Positions 32,004 to 41,839 of a stretch of 63,399 nt of DNA are shown piece after piece. Below the pieces are notes generated by a model. It made no database searches, had not been told where the DNA came from, and was given only the letters and a program-made list of their open reading frames with translations. Each line of letters starts with the position of its first letter. Position 1 is the stretch's first letter. The stretch spans positions 1 to 63,399 of the forward strand of contig NZ_NRSD01000026.1 of the NCBI RefSeq assembly GCF_016583985.1, given 5' to 3'. This stretch comes from Thiocapsa imhoffii (GTDB lineage: Bacteria; Pseudomonadota; Gammaproteobacteria; Chromatiales; Chromatiaceae). The position numbers were made by a program, and so were the translations under genes.

Positions 32004-33506
32004 GTGAACCGAAGCACACCTGCTCAAAACACAGTCGCAAGGACGAAGAATATCAAAGCACGTCGATGGTTTTGGCGAAGCTTGGTGATTGGCACCATCC
32101 TTGGTCTCGGCCCCGCTCTCTGGCTCGCGACCCATCGCCAGGAGTGGCCTTGGTTGAGCCGGGTGGGGCCGATCGCCAGCGTTTCGACCAATGATGATAC
32201 ACAGCTTCACGCGCAAGCATGCACGGACCTCGATGCGAAGGCAACGCGGCTTTTTCTGCTGCTGGACCGACTGCCTTATGATCTGCCAACGCCTTACGTG
32301 TTGTCCACGCGAACAGAGGTTTCACAGGCCACGGTGGTCTCCGACTCCACGGATCGGGTTCAGGTCACTGACGTCAACGCCAACGGCTCGAGCCAGGGAC
32401 GTATCGGCAAAAACCGCAGACCAAGGCTGCAAGGAGAGCCATCTAAGGAGACGTTGAAGATCTGGTGGGAGGTCCTGGCGGAAGCACAGACTTATCTGGC
32501 GTTCTGTCGGGACTCCGCGAGGCCGCGTATGCCGGCGCCATCGGAAGGCGAATCCCTGGTTGATGGGGCGGTGTCTCTGAGTGTGCCCCAGTTCATTGAC
32601 GCGATGGTCGCGCTGTCCGGCAGACTAACGGACCTGTTGGACGAGGTTGCGAGACTTCGCCCGGCGGGCGAGGCGTTCGGCGAAGCTTTTCCAACACTCG
32701 GGCAGACCACCCTGCCTGAAAGCGGCAACGCGACGACCATCGCGACACGCCGCTATTTCACGGATTGGAATCGCGGTTGGACCTACGGCTTCGCCGAACT
32801 CTCGGAATCATCCCTTGGCAACCGCTTGGACAGCGATGCCTTTCGCGATGCAAGCAACGTTGCTCGATTAAGATTGCTCGAAGGCTTACTTACCCTGATG
32901 GTCTCTCCAAACCGCTCCATGCGCGACGTCGTCGCCGACTATCCTAGCATCTGGACCGGACTGCGCCACAGGGTTGATGTTGCAGAGGTGAAAGCACGGC
33001 GCAGTCAGCTTGGAAACGTCCTCTGGGTTGAAGCGACGCTGCCCTTGGCTGGTACTGCCGGCTTGATGCCAATATTACTGCCATTTTTTATGGAAGGTCA
33101 GCGTCGAGAACAGGGTCCCTTGGAGCAAGGGCGGATGTTTGGACCCACCGCACCAAACGACGAAGTAGCTATTCCGGTCACCTACACAGGGATTCTGGTC
33201 GATACCCGTGGATTAATAATAACTCCAGCACTGATTCCTAGATTCATCTCGCCCTCGGGAGCCTTGATCAACATCACGGCTAAGGTTGATGCGAACCGAG
33301 TTGCCCGCCACGGCTTCAGCGTGTATACCCCCTTCTATGGGCAAGCTCGTCTCAAAGTAGGCCCCGATGCTTTATGGTTAAAACCCACCGCAGTTTCACT
33401 AGAAAGCGGAGATTTTCGTCTGGATGAGGCCGATACTGCGCGCCTGTCCGCTGCGCAAATTTCAGGCGAAAGCGTTAGCGCTCCCCTAGTCCTTCTAACC
33501 GATTAG
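32004..33506 (+). CDS. Membrane-anchored envelope protein sharing a C-terminal domain with the FlgP-like gene
   Basis: The 500-residue product starts at GTG (GAAGG nine bases before). An N-terminal basic stretch and one hydrophobic helix (WRSLVIGTILGLGPALWLA, about residues 28-46) look like an uncleaved anchor, leaving the rest in the periplasm. Residues about 390-500 begin VTYTGILVDTRGLIITPALI and align with the tail of the 34221 protein (TYTGLIIDASGKSIEEAMFP). The central 300 residues are mostly helical and unknown to me. It is divergent from the sigma-like gene. I infer an inner-membrane-anchored subunit of the same envelope assembly. Confidence 0.76.
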   Translation: MNRSTPAQNTVARTKNIKARRWFWRSLVIGTILGLGPALWLATHRQEWPWLSRVGPIASVSTNDDTQLHAQACTDLDAKATRLFLLLDRLPYDLPTPYVLSTRTEVSQATVVSDSTDRVQVTDVNANGSSQGRIGKNRRPRLQGEPSKETLKIWWEVLAEAQTYLAFCRDSARPRMPAPSEGESLVDGAVSLSVPQFIDAMVALSGRLTDLLDEVARLRPAGEAFGEAFPTLGQTTLPESGNATTIATRRYFTDWNRGWTYGFAELSESSLGNRLDSDAFRDASNVARLRLLEGLLTLMVSPNRSMRDVVADYPSIWTGLRHRVDVAEVKARRSQLGNVLWVEATLPLAGTAGLMPILLPFFMEGQRREQGPLEQGRMFGPTAPNDEVAIPVTYTGILVDTRGLIITPALIPRFISPSGALINITAKVDANRVARHGFSVYTPFYGQARLKVGPDALWLKPTAVSLESGDFRLDEADTARLSAAQISGESVSAPLVLLTD

Positions 33507-34220
33507 TCTTAAGAGCGTGGTTTGACCATCGGTCCGCGCCTAGCCGTTGGCGACGGGGCGCTGTGGTTCCGGAACGCGCTCGATCAAGTCTATCCCGAAA
33601 CCCTGCATTTGGTTAGCGCGAAGCATGGCGACTCGTGCTTGCACTGCTCTCCTGGCTTAGAGAGAACGTCTCTTTTTTCGGGAATGATGAGACCTGCTGA
33701 CTGATGTCACTTGCGTATCTACCCGATTCGTCTACGCTACGTGCGGCACACGAAAATTAGGACTTCGGTATGGAAGACAAAGATAGCCAACGGGGCACTG
33801 CCGCCAGGACGGGGAAGAAGCGGCACCCACCTATGTCAGCCAACTGTTGCGTCGGCGCAGGATGCGCAATTGGCGGGATAATGTTCATTGTCCCTGATCC
33901 ATCCCCTCCATCAGTCCTTGTTGCACAAGGGATCTTCGCCAGCGATGTCCTCCTGAGTCCTCGAATGGACTGTTATAACCGGAGCCATGCTCCGGCTCTG
34001 CGATTCCTCGCGCGGATGGAGGCCCACGCCCCCACCGGCCCCGTCGTTCGGCGCACTCCTGGTTTCGATGTCTTGATCTTCTCAGCGCAAGAGGTTCGGT
34101 ACTGCACCGCCGAGCCGGCATGTTTACCGTCGCCCATGTTTTTCATGTCCATTGTTTCAGTGAGCTCGGCACCTCGCCCTGCGGCGACCAGATCCCCTTA
34201 GACTCATCGGAGTTATACCA
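33507..34220. other. 700-base gap with a transposase scrap
   Basis: Bases 33522-33604 (+) encode LAVGDGALWFRNALDQVYPE, which resembles the IS256/mutator transposase segment GDGALGFWxALxEVFPxT; nothing else of that enzyme is present. A 143-codon frame at 33770-34201 has no recognisable feature and odd composition, so I do not call it. The gap interrupts the envelope cluster and probably marks an old insertion. Confidence 0.5.
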
Positions 34221-35276
34221 ATGACGCGCTATACCTACATTCGCTTCGGACTCCTGTTACCGACATGCCTGCTCCTCGCAACGGGTGCCATCGCCCAGAG
34301 TGCGCAACCGCTCACGACAGCTCCGGTGGGAGCGACCGCGCCGGGCGCGGCTAACGTCGCCCCGATTCCCGGCGAGCCATCTCCAGTCGGAGCATCCGCT
34401 GAAGTCGCCGCCCCGCCGGCTATTCAAGAAGTATCGATCCTCGAAGACGAGATGTTGGGTGGAATCGATTGGGAAAATAACGTGGTCTATGCCGTCGGCG
34501 ACGGGATTGCGCCGCCCAATGCGGTCAGCCCGGCCCAGGCGCGAGCCCGTGCGAAGCGCGCTGCGATGGACGAGGCGATGGCGGGCCTGCTGGAGGCCGT
34601 CGAGGCTGTTCGGGTCGATGCAGAGTCCACGACCCGAGATATGATTAACGAAAGCCGTGTCGTCAACACGGCCGTCTCCGGCTTGATCCGCAACGCAGAG
34701 GTGGTGGAACTGCGTCAGGCGGAGGATGGAAGTTACCAGGTCAAGATGCGCATGCCGATCCACGATCGGCAGGGTCTGAGCGGAATGTTACTGCCCATGG
34801 CGCTGAGCCAAGTCCAAAAGGTACGCATCCAGACCCGCGTGGTGCGCACAGACGGCGTCCTAGCACCCCAAACAACCACATCGACCGCGGACCCCATCGC
34901 GGAGGGGCCCCTTCAGGATCAGCCTGCCGTTGCTGCGCCAACCTATACCGGCCTGATTATCGACGCTAGCGGAAAGTCAATCGAGGAAGCCATGTTTCCT
35001 CGCATCTTGGATCCCAACGGGCAGGTGCTGTATGACCTTTCAAGCGTCGATCCCAACGTCGCGGTCACCTCCGGGATCTGTGCATACCGCCCGTCTCTCG
35101 ATAAGGCGAAGCAGGATCCTCGCGCGGGCTCCAACCCGCTGATCATCGCAGCCGCTGAAGCCGCAGGTTCCGGCCGGTCGGACCTCGTGCTCGACGATGC
35201 GGCAGCGGCGCAGATTGCCGCGCTCGCAAACTCGGAGCTGCTGCGAGACGCCAAGGTTGTGGTCGTCACGGAGTAA
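34221..35276 (+). CDS. FlgP/LPP20-like secreted protein
   Basis: A 351-residue protein with a signal peptide (LLLATGAIAQ; no lipobox Cys). Residues about 84-185 match the LPP20/FlgP pattern: VVYAVGDGIAPPNAVSPAQA, then ARAKRAAMDEAMAGLLEAVE and VRVDAES, ending in KMRMPI. FlgP is an outer-membrane ring protein of Vibrio and Campylobacter flagella. Residues about 239-351 are the TYTGLIID domain shared with the 32004 protein. A low-complexity Pro/Ala region separates signal peptide and domain. It precedes the beta-propeller/TPR and FlgT-like genes in one operon. Confidence 0.8.
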   Translation: MTRYTYIRFGLLLPTCLLLATGAIAQSAQPLTTAPVGATAPGAANVAPIPGEPSPVGASAEVAAPPAIQEVSILEDEMLGGIDWENNVVYAVGDGIAPPNAVSPAQARARAKRAAMDEAMAGLLEAVEAVRVDAESTTRDMINESRVVNTAVSGLIRNAEVVELRQAEDGSYQVKMRMPIHDRQGLSGMLLPMALSQVQKVRIQTRVVRTDGVLAPQTTTSTADPIAEGPLQDQPAVAAPTYTGLIIDASGKSIEEAMFPRILDPNGQVLYDLSSVDPNVAVTSGICAYRPSLDKAKQDPRAGSNPLIIAAAEAAGSGRSDLVLDDAAAAQIAALANSELLRDAKVVVVTE

Positions 35277-35309
35277 GGGTACTCGATCAGGTCACGCGAG
35301 GCAGACGTC

Positions 35310-36989
35310 ATGACCACCACAGAACATACCCTGAGTTATCGGCGTCGGCTGTTGGTCCATGGTGTCTGTCTTGCGCTGACCGGCGGCGCCATCGCCCACG
35401 CGGACAACGCGATACAAGCCGTCTCTCCAAGCCACTTCCTTGAGTTGGTGAACGAGATCCCACTCGAAGGTTCGGGGGTGGGACTCGACCTTACCGCGAG
35501 TCCATCCGGAGTGCTTTACCTGAGCGATCAGTCTCAAGGCGGCATCCGTCGCCTGGCGAGCGACGATGCGGCCTGGCAGATCCTCATCTCTTCGGATCCC
35601 AAGGCCGATCTGCCGCGTCACCCAGCGTCCATTGAAGTCGGCACGGATGCACGTTTGTGGATTGCCGACACCGATCGTCGCCGTGTGGTCGTGGTCGGTG
35701 CCTCCGGCGACCCTGCCGAGACTTACCAGGACCGGCAGCAGTTGGATAAACCCACGCGATTGGCGCGTGCGCTGGATGGATCGATGACAGTGTGGGACGT
35801 GCAGAGCAATCGTCTCGTGAGACTCAATCCGACAACCAGCTCCACGCCGCCGACCGTTTCAGTCGTCGCGAGTCATCCAGGCGCTGACTTCTGCGTACCC
35901 GCACAGCCGAGCGTGACCTATTGCGTGGCAACCGATCGCAAGACGGTCACGCGCCATGCCGCCGGCGAGACCTCCGCAACCTGGACCGCGCCCGGCACCT
36001 ATCCGCGACTTGCCGACCTGCATGTCGGGCCTCACGGCGAGGTCTTCATGATCGACACGGCGGGCCGTCGACTCTATCGCTCCGATCCGCAGCTCGCAGC
36101 ACCTCTCCGGCTTCGACTCTATGAGCCGATGCTTCAGTCCCCAACCCGCCTGGCCCTGGCAGGTGACCAACTCTGGCTCTTGGACGAAGGCCGCAAGTCC
36201 ATCCTGCATCTGCGTCTTCGCACGGCCGAGACCGCATGGGAGCACGCGATCCTCGGCGAGGAATATCTCGGTGTCGGGCTTGCCGACAGCGCACTGGGCG
36301 AGTTGACCACGGCCCAACGGCTGGGTCTGGACCATCCTGATGTCATCCTGAATCTCGGTGCCGCCCAATACGACCTCGGAGATTTCCGTGCCGCCCTCGA
36401 CGCCTGGGAACGCCTCCCTCCGGAGCTAAGGGACAGCACTCAAGTTCGATTCAGACGCGCCAATGCGCTCTTCCGGCTTGGTCACTACAAGGATGCCGCG
36501 TTGCTCTTTGAAGGCATCGAGCCGACTGCCTCGGAATACCCGACCGCGCGATTCAATCTCGCCCAGGCGAATCGAGCGCTGGGGGATGACGCGTCCGCCT
36601 ATGCGGCACTCACGGAGTTGCTTGCCGCAGCGCCCGAGCATGAGCGGGCGCGCCTGTCGCTCGCCATGGTCCTCATCGGTCTCGGACGGGACGACGAGGC
36701 AAACAGGCTTCTTGATGCTCTGGCCCAGGGTGGGGGGGCTGTGTCCGGCGAAGCCGCATTCAGTCTGGGTCAGCGACGCCTCGCTGCCGGCGACCTCTCC
36801 TCGGCTGTGGCGTTGCTGGAGCAGGCCGCTCGCCTCGGACCGCATTACCGGAGTGCCCTGACGACTCTCGCCATCGCTCACCGACAACGCGGCGACGAGG
36901 CACAAGCCCGCCTTTACGAACAGCGCGCCGCAGCGCTCGAACTGGATACGACCAACCTTGCCACTCTGATTCTGGAGAATGCCCCATGA
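35310..36989 (+). CDS. Periplasmic beta-propeller (NHL-like) and TPR protein
   Basis: A 559-residue protein with a signal peptide (cleavage near IAHA). Residues about 35-300 repeat the propeller-blade pattern (GVLYLSDQSQGGIRRLAS, ARLWIADTDRRRVVVVG, GEVFMIDTAGRRLYRSDP, DQLWLLDEGRKSILHL), as in NHL/SMP-30 folds. From about 330 on, helical TPR repeats follow (HPDVILNLGAAQYDLGDFRA, VRFRRANALFRLGHYKDAAL, RFNLAQANRALGDDASAYAA). Such proteins are usually scaffolds for assembling complexes. GAGG is nine bases before the ATG. Its stop overlaps the FlgT-like start (ATGA), implying coordinated synthesis. Confidence 0.86.
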   Translation: MTTTEHTLSYRRRLLVHGVCLALTGGAIAHADNAIQAVSPSHFLELVNEIPLEGSGVGLDLTASPSGVLYLSDQSQGGIRRLASDDAAWQILISSDPKADLPRHPASIEVGTDARLWIADTDRRRVVVVGASGDPAETYQDRQQLDKPTRLARALDGSMTVWDVQSNRLVRLNPTTSSTPPTVSVVASHPGADFCVPAQPSVTYCVATDRKTVTRHAAGETSATWTAPGTYPRLADLHVGPHGEVFMIDTAGRRLYRSDPQLAAPLRLRLYEPMLQSPTRLALAGDQLWLLDEGRKSILHLRLRTAETAWEHAILGEEYLGVGLADSALGELTTAQRLGLDHPDVILNLGAAQYDLGDFRAALDAWERLPPELRDSTQVRFRRANALFRLGHYKDAALLFEGIEPTASEYPTARFNLAQANRALGDDASAYAALTELLAAAPEHERARLSLAMVLIGLGRDDEANRLLDALAQGGGAVSGEAAFSLGQRRLAAGDLSSAVALLEQAARLGPHYRSALTTLAIAHRQRGDEAQARLYEQRAAALELDTTNLATLILENAP

Positions 36990-38056
36990 AGATCAATGCG
37001 AGCGCTATCGTTCTCATCGTCGCGCTCAGTGGCGTCAGTCCGTTGCATCCGCTGCACGCTGAGCCCGCCAGTGGACTCTCCGATATCACGGTCATCACGG
37101 TCGAAGGCGAGGCACTGATCGAAGGAGCAGATATCCCTGCCGCGCGCCAGCGCGCGCTGCAGGAGGCATTCACGGCCGCCTTAACCCAGGCACTCGGGGC
37201 CTACCTCACCGCGGATAGCTTTACACGTAACTTCGAGTCGATCGACCGCGGCGTCTACAGTCGAACCCAGGGCTATATCAAGACCTACAACATCCTCAAC
37301 GAGGACACCAACGACGGGCTTCTGGCACTGCAGGTCGAGGCGCAGGTTTCGACCGAGCCGTTGCAGGACGACCTCTTAGCCCTTGGGATATTGCTCGACG
37401 GTACTGGAAATCCAGTGATGCAGGTGCAGGGAACCGAGGAGGGTCTGGATCTGCCTGTGAGTCCGCGCATGCTCCAGGAGAGATTGAGCCAACAGGGTTT
37501 CCAGGTGCAGTCTGTCGTGACCCACCCCCACGACGTCATGATCCAAGTCAACGGCAAGGTCCAAAGCACCAACGAGATTGGTCGAATGGGCATGTACGGC
37601 GCCATCGTCGTCCTTGATGCCAACGCGAGCTGGCAGCCTGGAGGTCGGACGATCGCCAGCGCCGCTGAAAGTGCCAACGGCGCTGGACTCTCCGTCCAGG
37701 CCGCGTTGCAGGATGCCTACGCAAAGGCCGCTGACAAGCTCTTCCCAACGCTCCTCGAGCGCATCACGTCGGCCTGGCAGGCTGAACTCAATGCAGGCCG
37801 ACTGGTTTCCATTGCGATCGATGCCGCTGACCTTTCCGAGGTGACTGCCTTCAAACGCCGACTCGGTCGTATTTTCGGCGTCGACCAGGTCGACATGAAA
37901 AGCTTCACGCCGGGTCGCGGTGACCTCGTCGTCCGTTTCAGAGGAAGCGCCCCGCAACTGGCAGAGTTGATTCAGATGACCGACTTCCGGAATCCAGCAT
38001 TGCGGGTCATTTCGGTTGATAACAGCGCGATTGCGCTCTCAATCGGTCTGAGATAA
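36986..38056 (+). CDS. FlgT-like secreted protein
   Basis: A 356-residue protein with a signal peptide (GVSPLHPLHA). The first domain, ITVITVEGEALIEGADIPAA, then RQRALQEAFTAALTQALGAY and KTYNILNEDTNDGLLALQVE, matches the FlgT N-terminal domain, in which a secreted alpha-beta unit packs in the flagellar H ring. A CsgG-like alpha-beta part follows (ERLSQQGFQVQSVVTHPHDV, VNGKVQSTNEIGRMGMYGAI). No flagellar gene is in the window, so the fold has probably been recruited elsewhere. Coupled to the propeller/TPR gene. Confidence 0.84.
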   Translation: MKINASAIVLIVALSGVSPLHPLHAEPASGLSDITVITVEGEALIEGADIPAARQRALQEAFTAALTQALGAYLTADSFTRNFESIDRGVYSRTQGYIKTYNILNEDTNDGLLALQVEAQVSTEPLQDDLLALGILLDGTGNPVMQVQGTEEGLDLPVSPRMLQERLSQQGFQVQSVVTHPHDVMIQVNGKVQSTNEIGRMGMYGAIVVLDANASWQPGGRTIASAAESANGAGLSVQAALQDAYAKAADKLFPTLLERITSAWQAELNAGRLVSIAIDAADLSEVTAFKRRLGRIFGVDQVDMKSFTPGRGDLVVRFRGSAPQLAELIQMTDFRNPALRVISVDNSAIALSIGLR

Positions 38057-38436
38057 CCCGCGATGCAGGATAACTCCACATGCTCCTCTGAACATGCGGA
38101 TGCGTATAACTGTCTATTGGCACAAGGATGTCAGCACGTGATGGATTCACACAATAGTGCGATGAAATACGAGCCACGCATCAAGATATCAAGCGAGGTT
38201 TTCCCATGACACCTGTTTGGCTATATGAGATTCTGATGAGATCCCTTTGCATCTCTGAGCAGGGATCGACTTGTTTCAATGCCGTCTTACGCGGGCATCA
38301 CTCGAACACCTTTTCTATTTTGCTGGGCCGATTCTTCTACGCTGTCGTCCGCGTTTTTCTCGCTGCGCGCATCACCCCATTCGCGCCAACACAGGGCCCC
38401 TTCAAGCTACTCTCGGCAGCATTATGCGCTTGACTG
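38057..38436. other. Upstream region of the M23 gene holding an interrupted leader
   Basis: From ATG 38206 (GAGG seven bases before) a frame runs in phase with the M23 gene but meets TGA at 38434-38436, just inside what reads as a signal peptide (FKLLSAALCA-stop-LMPLSPTAFAGA). One base change from TGG would join the two. The first 150 bases (38057-38205) hold nothing I can identify. Confidence 0.5.
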
Positions 38437-40407
38437 ATGCCGCTGAGCCCAACCGCCTTCGCTGGAGCCATCAACGGACAGGTCATTGATTTGTTTGGCG
38501 ATGGGATTGAAGGAGTTGAAGTCTCGATCCCAGGAAGTCGCTTCGCCGCAAAGACCGACTCAAATGGCCAGTATGAACTCGATTTTGTTCCAGGCAATTT
38601 TACTATGTCTTATGCTAAGGGTGGCTTTACGGCAGTCCTGATACCCAGAATCTTATATGGAGCGGAGGATTTTCCGGCCGAAACGGTTCGACTCGTACAC
38701 AACCCTGCGCCTGGCGTGTATTACGTGAATCGCGCAACTAAATCTCTCGACCGGCTTTCGAATAATTGCAATTTCACAAGAGCCATTGTTGGCAAAAAAA
38801 GTGTAAGCGATATATTTAGGTTAACTGCGAATCCAGAAAGATCCCTTTCTATTCCGACCGGTCTTGCTATGTTTTTCGATAACTCTCGGCGAAACGACCC
38901 TCTCTACGGCAATTTCAATTCGAAAGCCACTTTCCATCAAAGCGCTGCTTTCTTGAATAAAGACAATGAGATGCCGCTAAACATTATCGAGACGGCGGTT
39001 GGTGATGCAGCAGAGTTTCGTAGTGCGAAGCTATCACCAGGCATGTATTTATTTGTTGACAATTATGACTTGTATTCTCGTTACTCCAGAAAACCATGTA
39101 ATCCATTCATAGTTTCTGCCTTCGGAAGAGGTGCGTTTGAGATAAGCCAAAACGCAGTATGGAACCCAGTCGATGGAGACCCTGAGCGAATTCGTGAATT
39201 ATGTATGTTAGGCTCGGAATCGGAGCGACACATCGATATTGAGTGTATGGGGACGGAGATGGCGAAAGCTGGAGCTACACCCGAGGCGATCGCCTTTGCC
39301 ATTGAGATTCATGACTACGACGTTGGTCCAAGATACTTAAGTTCATTCGTAGAGGCCGGAGCGGTTGATTATGGGACAGTAACGCACTCCGTTCTCAATG
39401 ATCCAAATGTGACTCACCCAGTCTTCCTGAACGATCAAGACCGCATTGTAACAGATTTGTATCGTTACCTTGATCATATCGATATCGCCGAAGCTATTAA
39501 TTATTCCGACATCATCAGCCGATTTCCTAAAGCCAGAATTTGGCCAATGGCGTCTATCCAATCACGCGAGTCCATGGATGACTGGGGTCAGCGCTTTATC
39601 GTTCGGTTTATCATGCTCAATGGTTGTCGCGCGTGCGAGATTGCCGGGCATGCTGACGTAGCGTTCGACTTTGTCCCGCAGGACGGCAAGGGGGGCGAAC
39701 ACGCTTTCGTTGCTGCTCACCTAGTGAAACTAATCCCAGAAACCGTGTCCCCCGTCGTTGACCCGCCTCCTCACGCGGAATCGATTTCATGGCAGTTTCC
39801 GGTCACACCCTATCGACCAGGATCCTATGGCGGACGAGGCTTTTACTTCGACAAAAATCATCTCGGCGAGGATATCCGACTTGATGAAGGAACTCCGATT
39901 CTTGCGATCGGCCCAGGAACCATTGTCCACTATGGCCCTGCGCCAGGCTATGGTGAACTGGTCGCCGCCGTCGAACACGACCTTGGTCCGAATGGTGCTT
40001 CACTGCTTTCAGGGAATGGGAAAATGCACCAGACCACTAAATTTCTATCCATCTACGGACATCTTCGCGCCTGTGACAAGCGTGACAATGGTATCTGCAC
40101 GAATCTTTCCGTAGGAGATCCGGTCACCACAACAACTGTCATTGGTTATATCAATGATCATAACGACGATCCTGCACTGGACCACAACGGTGACGGCAAA
40201 GAACACCTGCATCTTGGCATTCGACTCATGAGCGCAGCAGAGGCATGGCAACCCGACGCTGGCAAATGGCTGCGGGGCTACGAATCAGGTAGCGGGACGG
40301 TCGGAGAGTTTGCCGCTGCGTCGAAGGTCATCCCGCAGTTGCAATCGCTGACGGTGGAGCCTGGAGGAATTTCAGAGCAAGAGGCCGATGAATTGACCGA
40401 GCAATAA
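38437..40407 (+). CDS. Periplasmic protein with carboxypeptidase-regulatory-like domain and M23 peptidase
   Basis: A 656-residue frame starting MPLSPTAFAGAINGQVIDLF. Residues 9-80 form a CarboxypepD-regulatory-like beta sandwich (GVEVSIPGSRFAAKTDSNGQ, YELDFVPGNFT). A 350-residue unknown middle part with conserved-looking cysteines follows. The C-terminus is a lysostaphin-like M23 domain with NHLGEDI (about 474), YGHL (about 541) and EHLHLGI (about 589), providing H-x3-D and H-x-H zinc ligands. It should cut or bind peptidoglycan. The frame as called has only the end of a signal peptide because of a TGA in the leader, so export and expression are doubtful unless the upstream part is used. Lower in G+C than its neighbours. 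Confidence 0.74.
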   Translation: MPLSPTAFAGAINGQVIDLFGDGIEGVEVSIPGSRFAAKTDSNGQYELDFVPGNFTMSYAKGGFTAVLIPRILYGAEDFPAETVRLVHNPAPGVYYVNRATKSLDRLSNNCNFTRAIVGKKSVSDIFRLTANPERSLSIPTGLAMFFDNSRRNDPLYGNFNSKATFHQSAAFLNKDNEMPLNIIETAVGDAAEFRSAKLSPGMYLFVDNYDLYSRYSRKPCNPFIVSAFGRGAFEISQNAVWNPVDGDPERIRELCMLGSESERHIDIECMGTEMAKAGATPEAIAFAIEIHDYDVGPRYLSSFVEAGAVDYGTVTHSVLNDPNVTHPVFLNDQDRIVTDLYRYLDHIDIAEAINYSDIISRFPKARIWPMASIQSRESMDDWGQRFIVRFIMLNGCRACEIAGHADVAFDFVPQDGKGGEHAFVAAHLVKLIPETVSPVVDPPPHAESISWQFPVTPYRPGSYGGRGFYFDKNHLGEDIRLDEGTPILAIGPGTIVHYGPAPGYGELVAAVEHDLGPNGASLLSGNGKMHQTTKFLSIYGHLRACDKRDNGICTNLSVGDPVTTTTVIGYINDHNDDPALDHNGDGKEHLHLGIRLMSAAEAWQPDAGKWLRGYESGSGTVGEFAAASKVIPQLQSLTVEPGGISEQEADELTEQ

Positions 40408-40623
40408 CGTTTTACCGGACTATACTGAAAACCTGTATCTCGACGCGAGTCACAACACGCATTCCCATCGGAGGTTACTGTTGGAGTTTCGGGTCGAAGC
40501 GATGGTCATGTCGGTTAGGGATTGAAGGGATTCGGCGTCTTTCTCTCGGCCGGAAGAAGATGTGTCATCACGCGTGTATGGAACGGACATATAGAGCATC
40601 TGCTTAGCTTAATGGAGTCGGAC

Positions 40624-41826
40624 ATGAAGAATGTTGTCAGTGTGATTGCCTTTTTGCTGTTGGTTTCCGCCAACCCACTATCGGCGGCGCCCATGGATAC
40701 CGACCAGGCCGTGAGGCATCTCGCTTATCGATTGTTTGCAAGAGCGCATGGCGATATCGCTCAAGTGAAACAAGACATCGTCTATATCGCACTTGGCGAG
40801 CAGGAGGGCATTCTTGAGGGGAGTGAGTTCGACATAGTCAGACTCGGTGCACCGATTCAGGTTGGCAACGAGCTGCTGGGATATGAAGAGAAACTCATCG
40901 GCAAGGCAGTCGCAGAGCGCGTTCAGGAGCGCCTGACGGTTGCGCGGATGCTTGCGAAACTGGAAGCAGCGCGTGTCGGCGACCGCGCTTACCTACGACG
41001 TCAACCCGTGACGCGTTTAGTGATCGCCCCGTTCACGATCGAAGACAAGGTTTCGGGTCTCGGGTTAGGGATTCAGGAGAATCTGATCACCGCGTTGCTA
41101 AGTAAAGGTATCACCGTTGTTGAGCGCAGTCAGTTGGAGCAGGTTCTTGAGGAACAACAGCTAGGGCTGTCGGGCCTGGTCAATCTGGCCTCAGCTAAGA
41201 AGCTGGGCGAATTGCTCGGAGCAGACACCATGATTGTGGGCTCGCTTCGTGATCTTGGTGAAGCCGTAGAGATTAATGCACGGCTTGTTTCGATGGAGAG
41301 CGGAACTGGCTTCAGTGCGGCACAAGCACGGATTTCAAAGACTGCTGTCGTTGCTCAGCAACTCGCACAGGTTTCCAAGCCTATGACCGGAGGAATAACA
41401 AAAACGACCGGAATTAGTGGATCAAGGTCCACTTCAAAGCCGGATAAGCCTTTTTCAATGTTTGAGAACGATTTCGTTCGTATTGAGGTCGTATCGCTTG
41501 CCAATGTTGAAAAGGGTGCTTTAATGAAGCTTAAATTTACAAATATTGGGAAGGATGTAGTCTGGCTGAGTTTGTCGGATTTAGAGAGCTGTTATGTTGC
41601 TAAGCAAGACGGTTCTCGTCGCGTTTGTAAGGAAGTTTCGTGGGTAGACAACCAGCGATCCCAGAGGCAAATCGAGCTGGTTCCGGATGTTCCGCGGGCA
41701 GAGTCAATACAGTTAGATTCGGTCGATCAAATCAACGGTTCTTATATTTTTACCACTAGACTGTGGAGCAGGGGCGGAAACGTGAACGAGCTGCTTATAG
41801 TGATTCGGGATATTTATGTAGAGTAA
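40624..41826 (+). CDS. Secreted FlgT-C/CsgG(FlgO)-like fusion, paralog 1
   Basis: A 400-residue protein with a signal peptide (VSVIAFLLLVSANPLSA). Residues about 25-115 (DIVYIALGEQEGILEGSEFD, LGYEEKLIGKAVAERVQERL) resemble the C-terminal FlgT domain. Residues about 120-230 form the CsgG/FlgO domain (RLVIAPFTIEDKVSGLGLGI, TVVERSQLEQVLEEQQLGLS, GADTMIVGSLRDLG). The last part is the immunoglobulin-like beta domain with one disulfide-capable Cys pair. The ATG at 40624 was chosen for the signal peptide; ATG 40612 is in frame. It is followed 13 bases later by a close paralog. Confidence 0.87.
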   Translation: MKNVVSVIAFLLLVSANPLSAAPMDTDQAVRHLAYRLFARAHGDIAQVKQDIVYIALGEQEGILEGSEFDIVRLGAPIQVGNELLGYEEKLIGKAVAERVQERLTVARMLAKLEAARVGDRAYLRRQPVTRLVIAPFTIEDKVSGLGLGIQENLITALLSKGITVVERSQLEQVLEEQQLGLSGLVNLASAKKLGELLGADTMIVGSLRDLGEAVEINARLVSMESGTGFSAAQARISKTAVVAQQLAQVSKPMTGGITKTTGISGSRSTSKPDKPFSMFENDFVRIEVVSLANVEKGALMKLKFTNIGKDVVWLSLSDLESCYVAKQDGSRRVCKEVSWVDNQRSQRQIELVPDVPRAESIQLDSVDQINGSYIFTTRLWSRGGNVNELLIVIRDIYVE

Positions 41827-41839
41827 GGAGGTTTTGGGG

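Noticed and set aside
33770..34201. 143-codon frame before the FlgP-like gene
   Set aside because: No domain, unusual Pro/Ser/Cys composition, no ribosome binding site; the region also contains transposon scraps.
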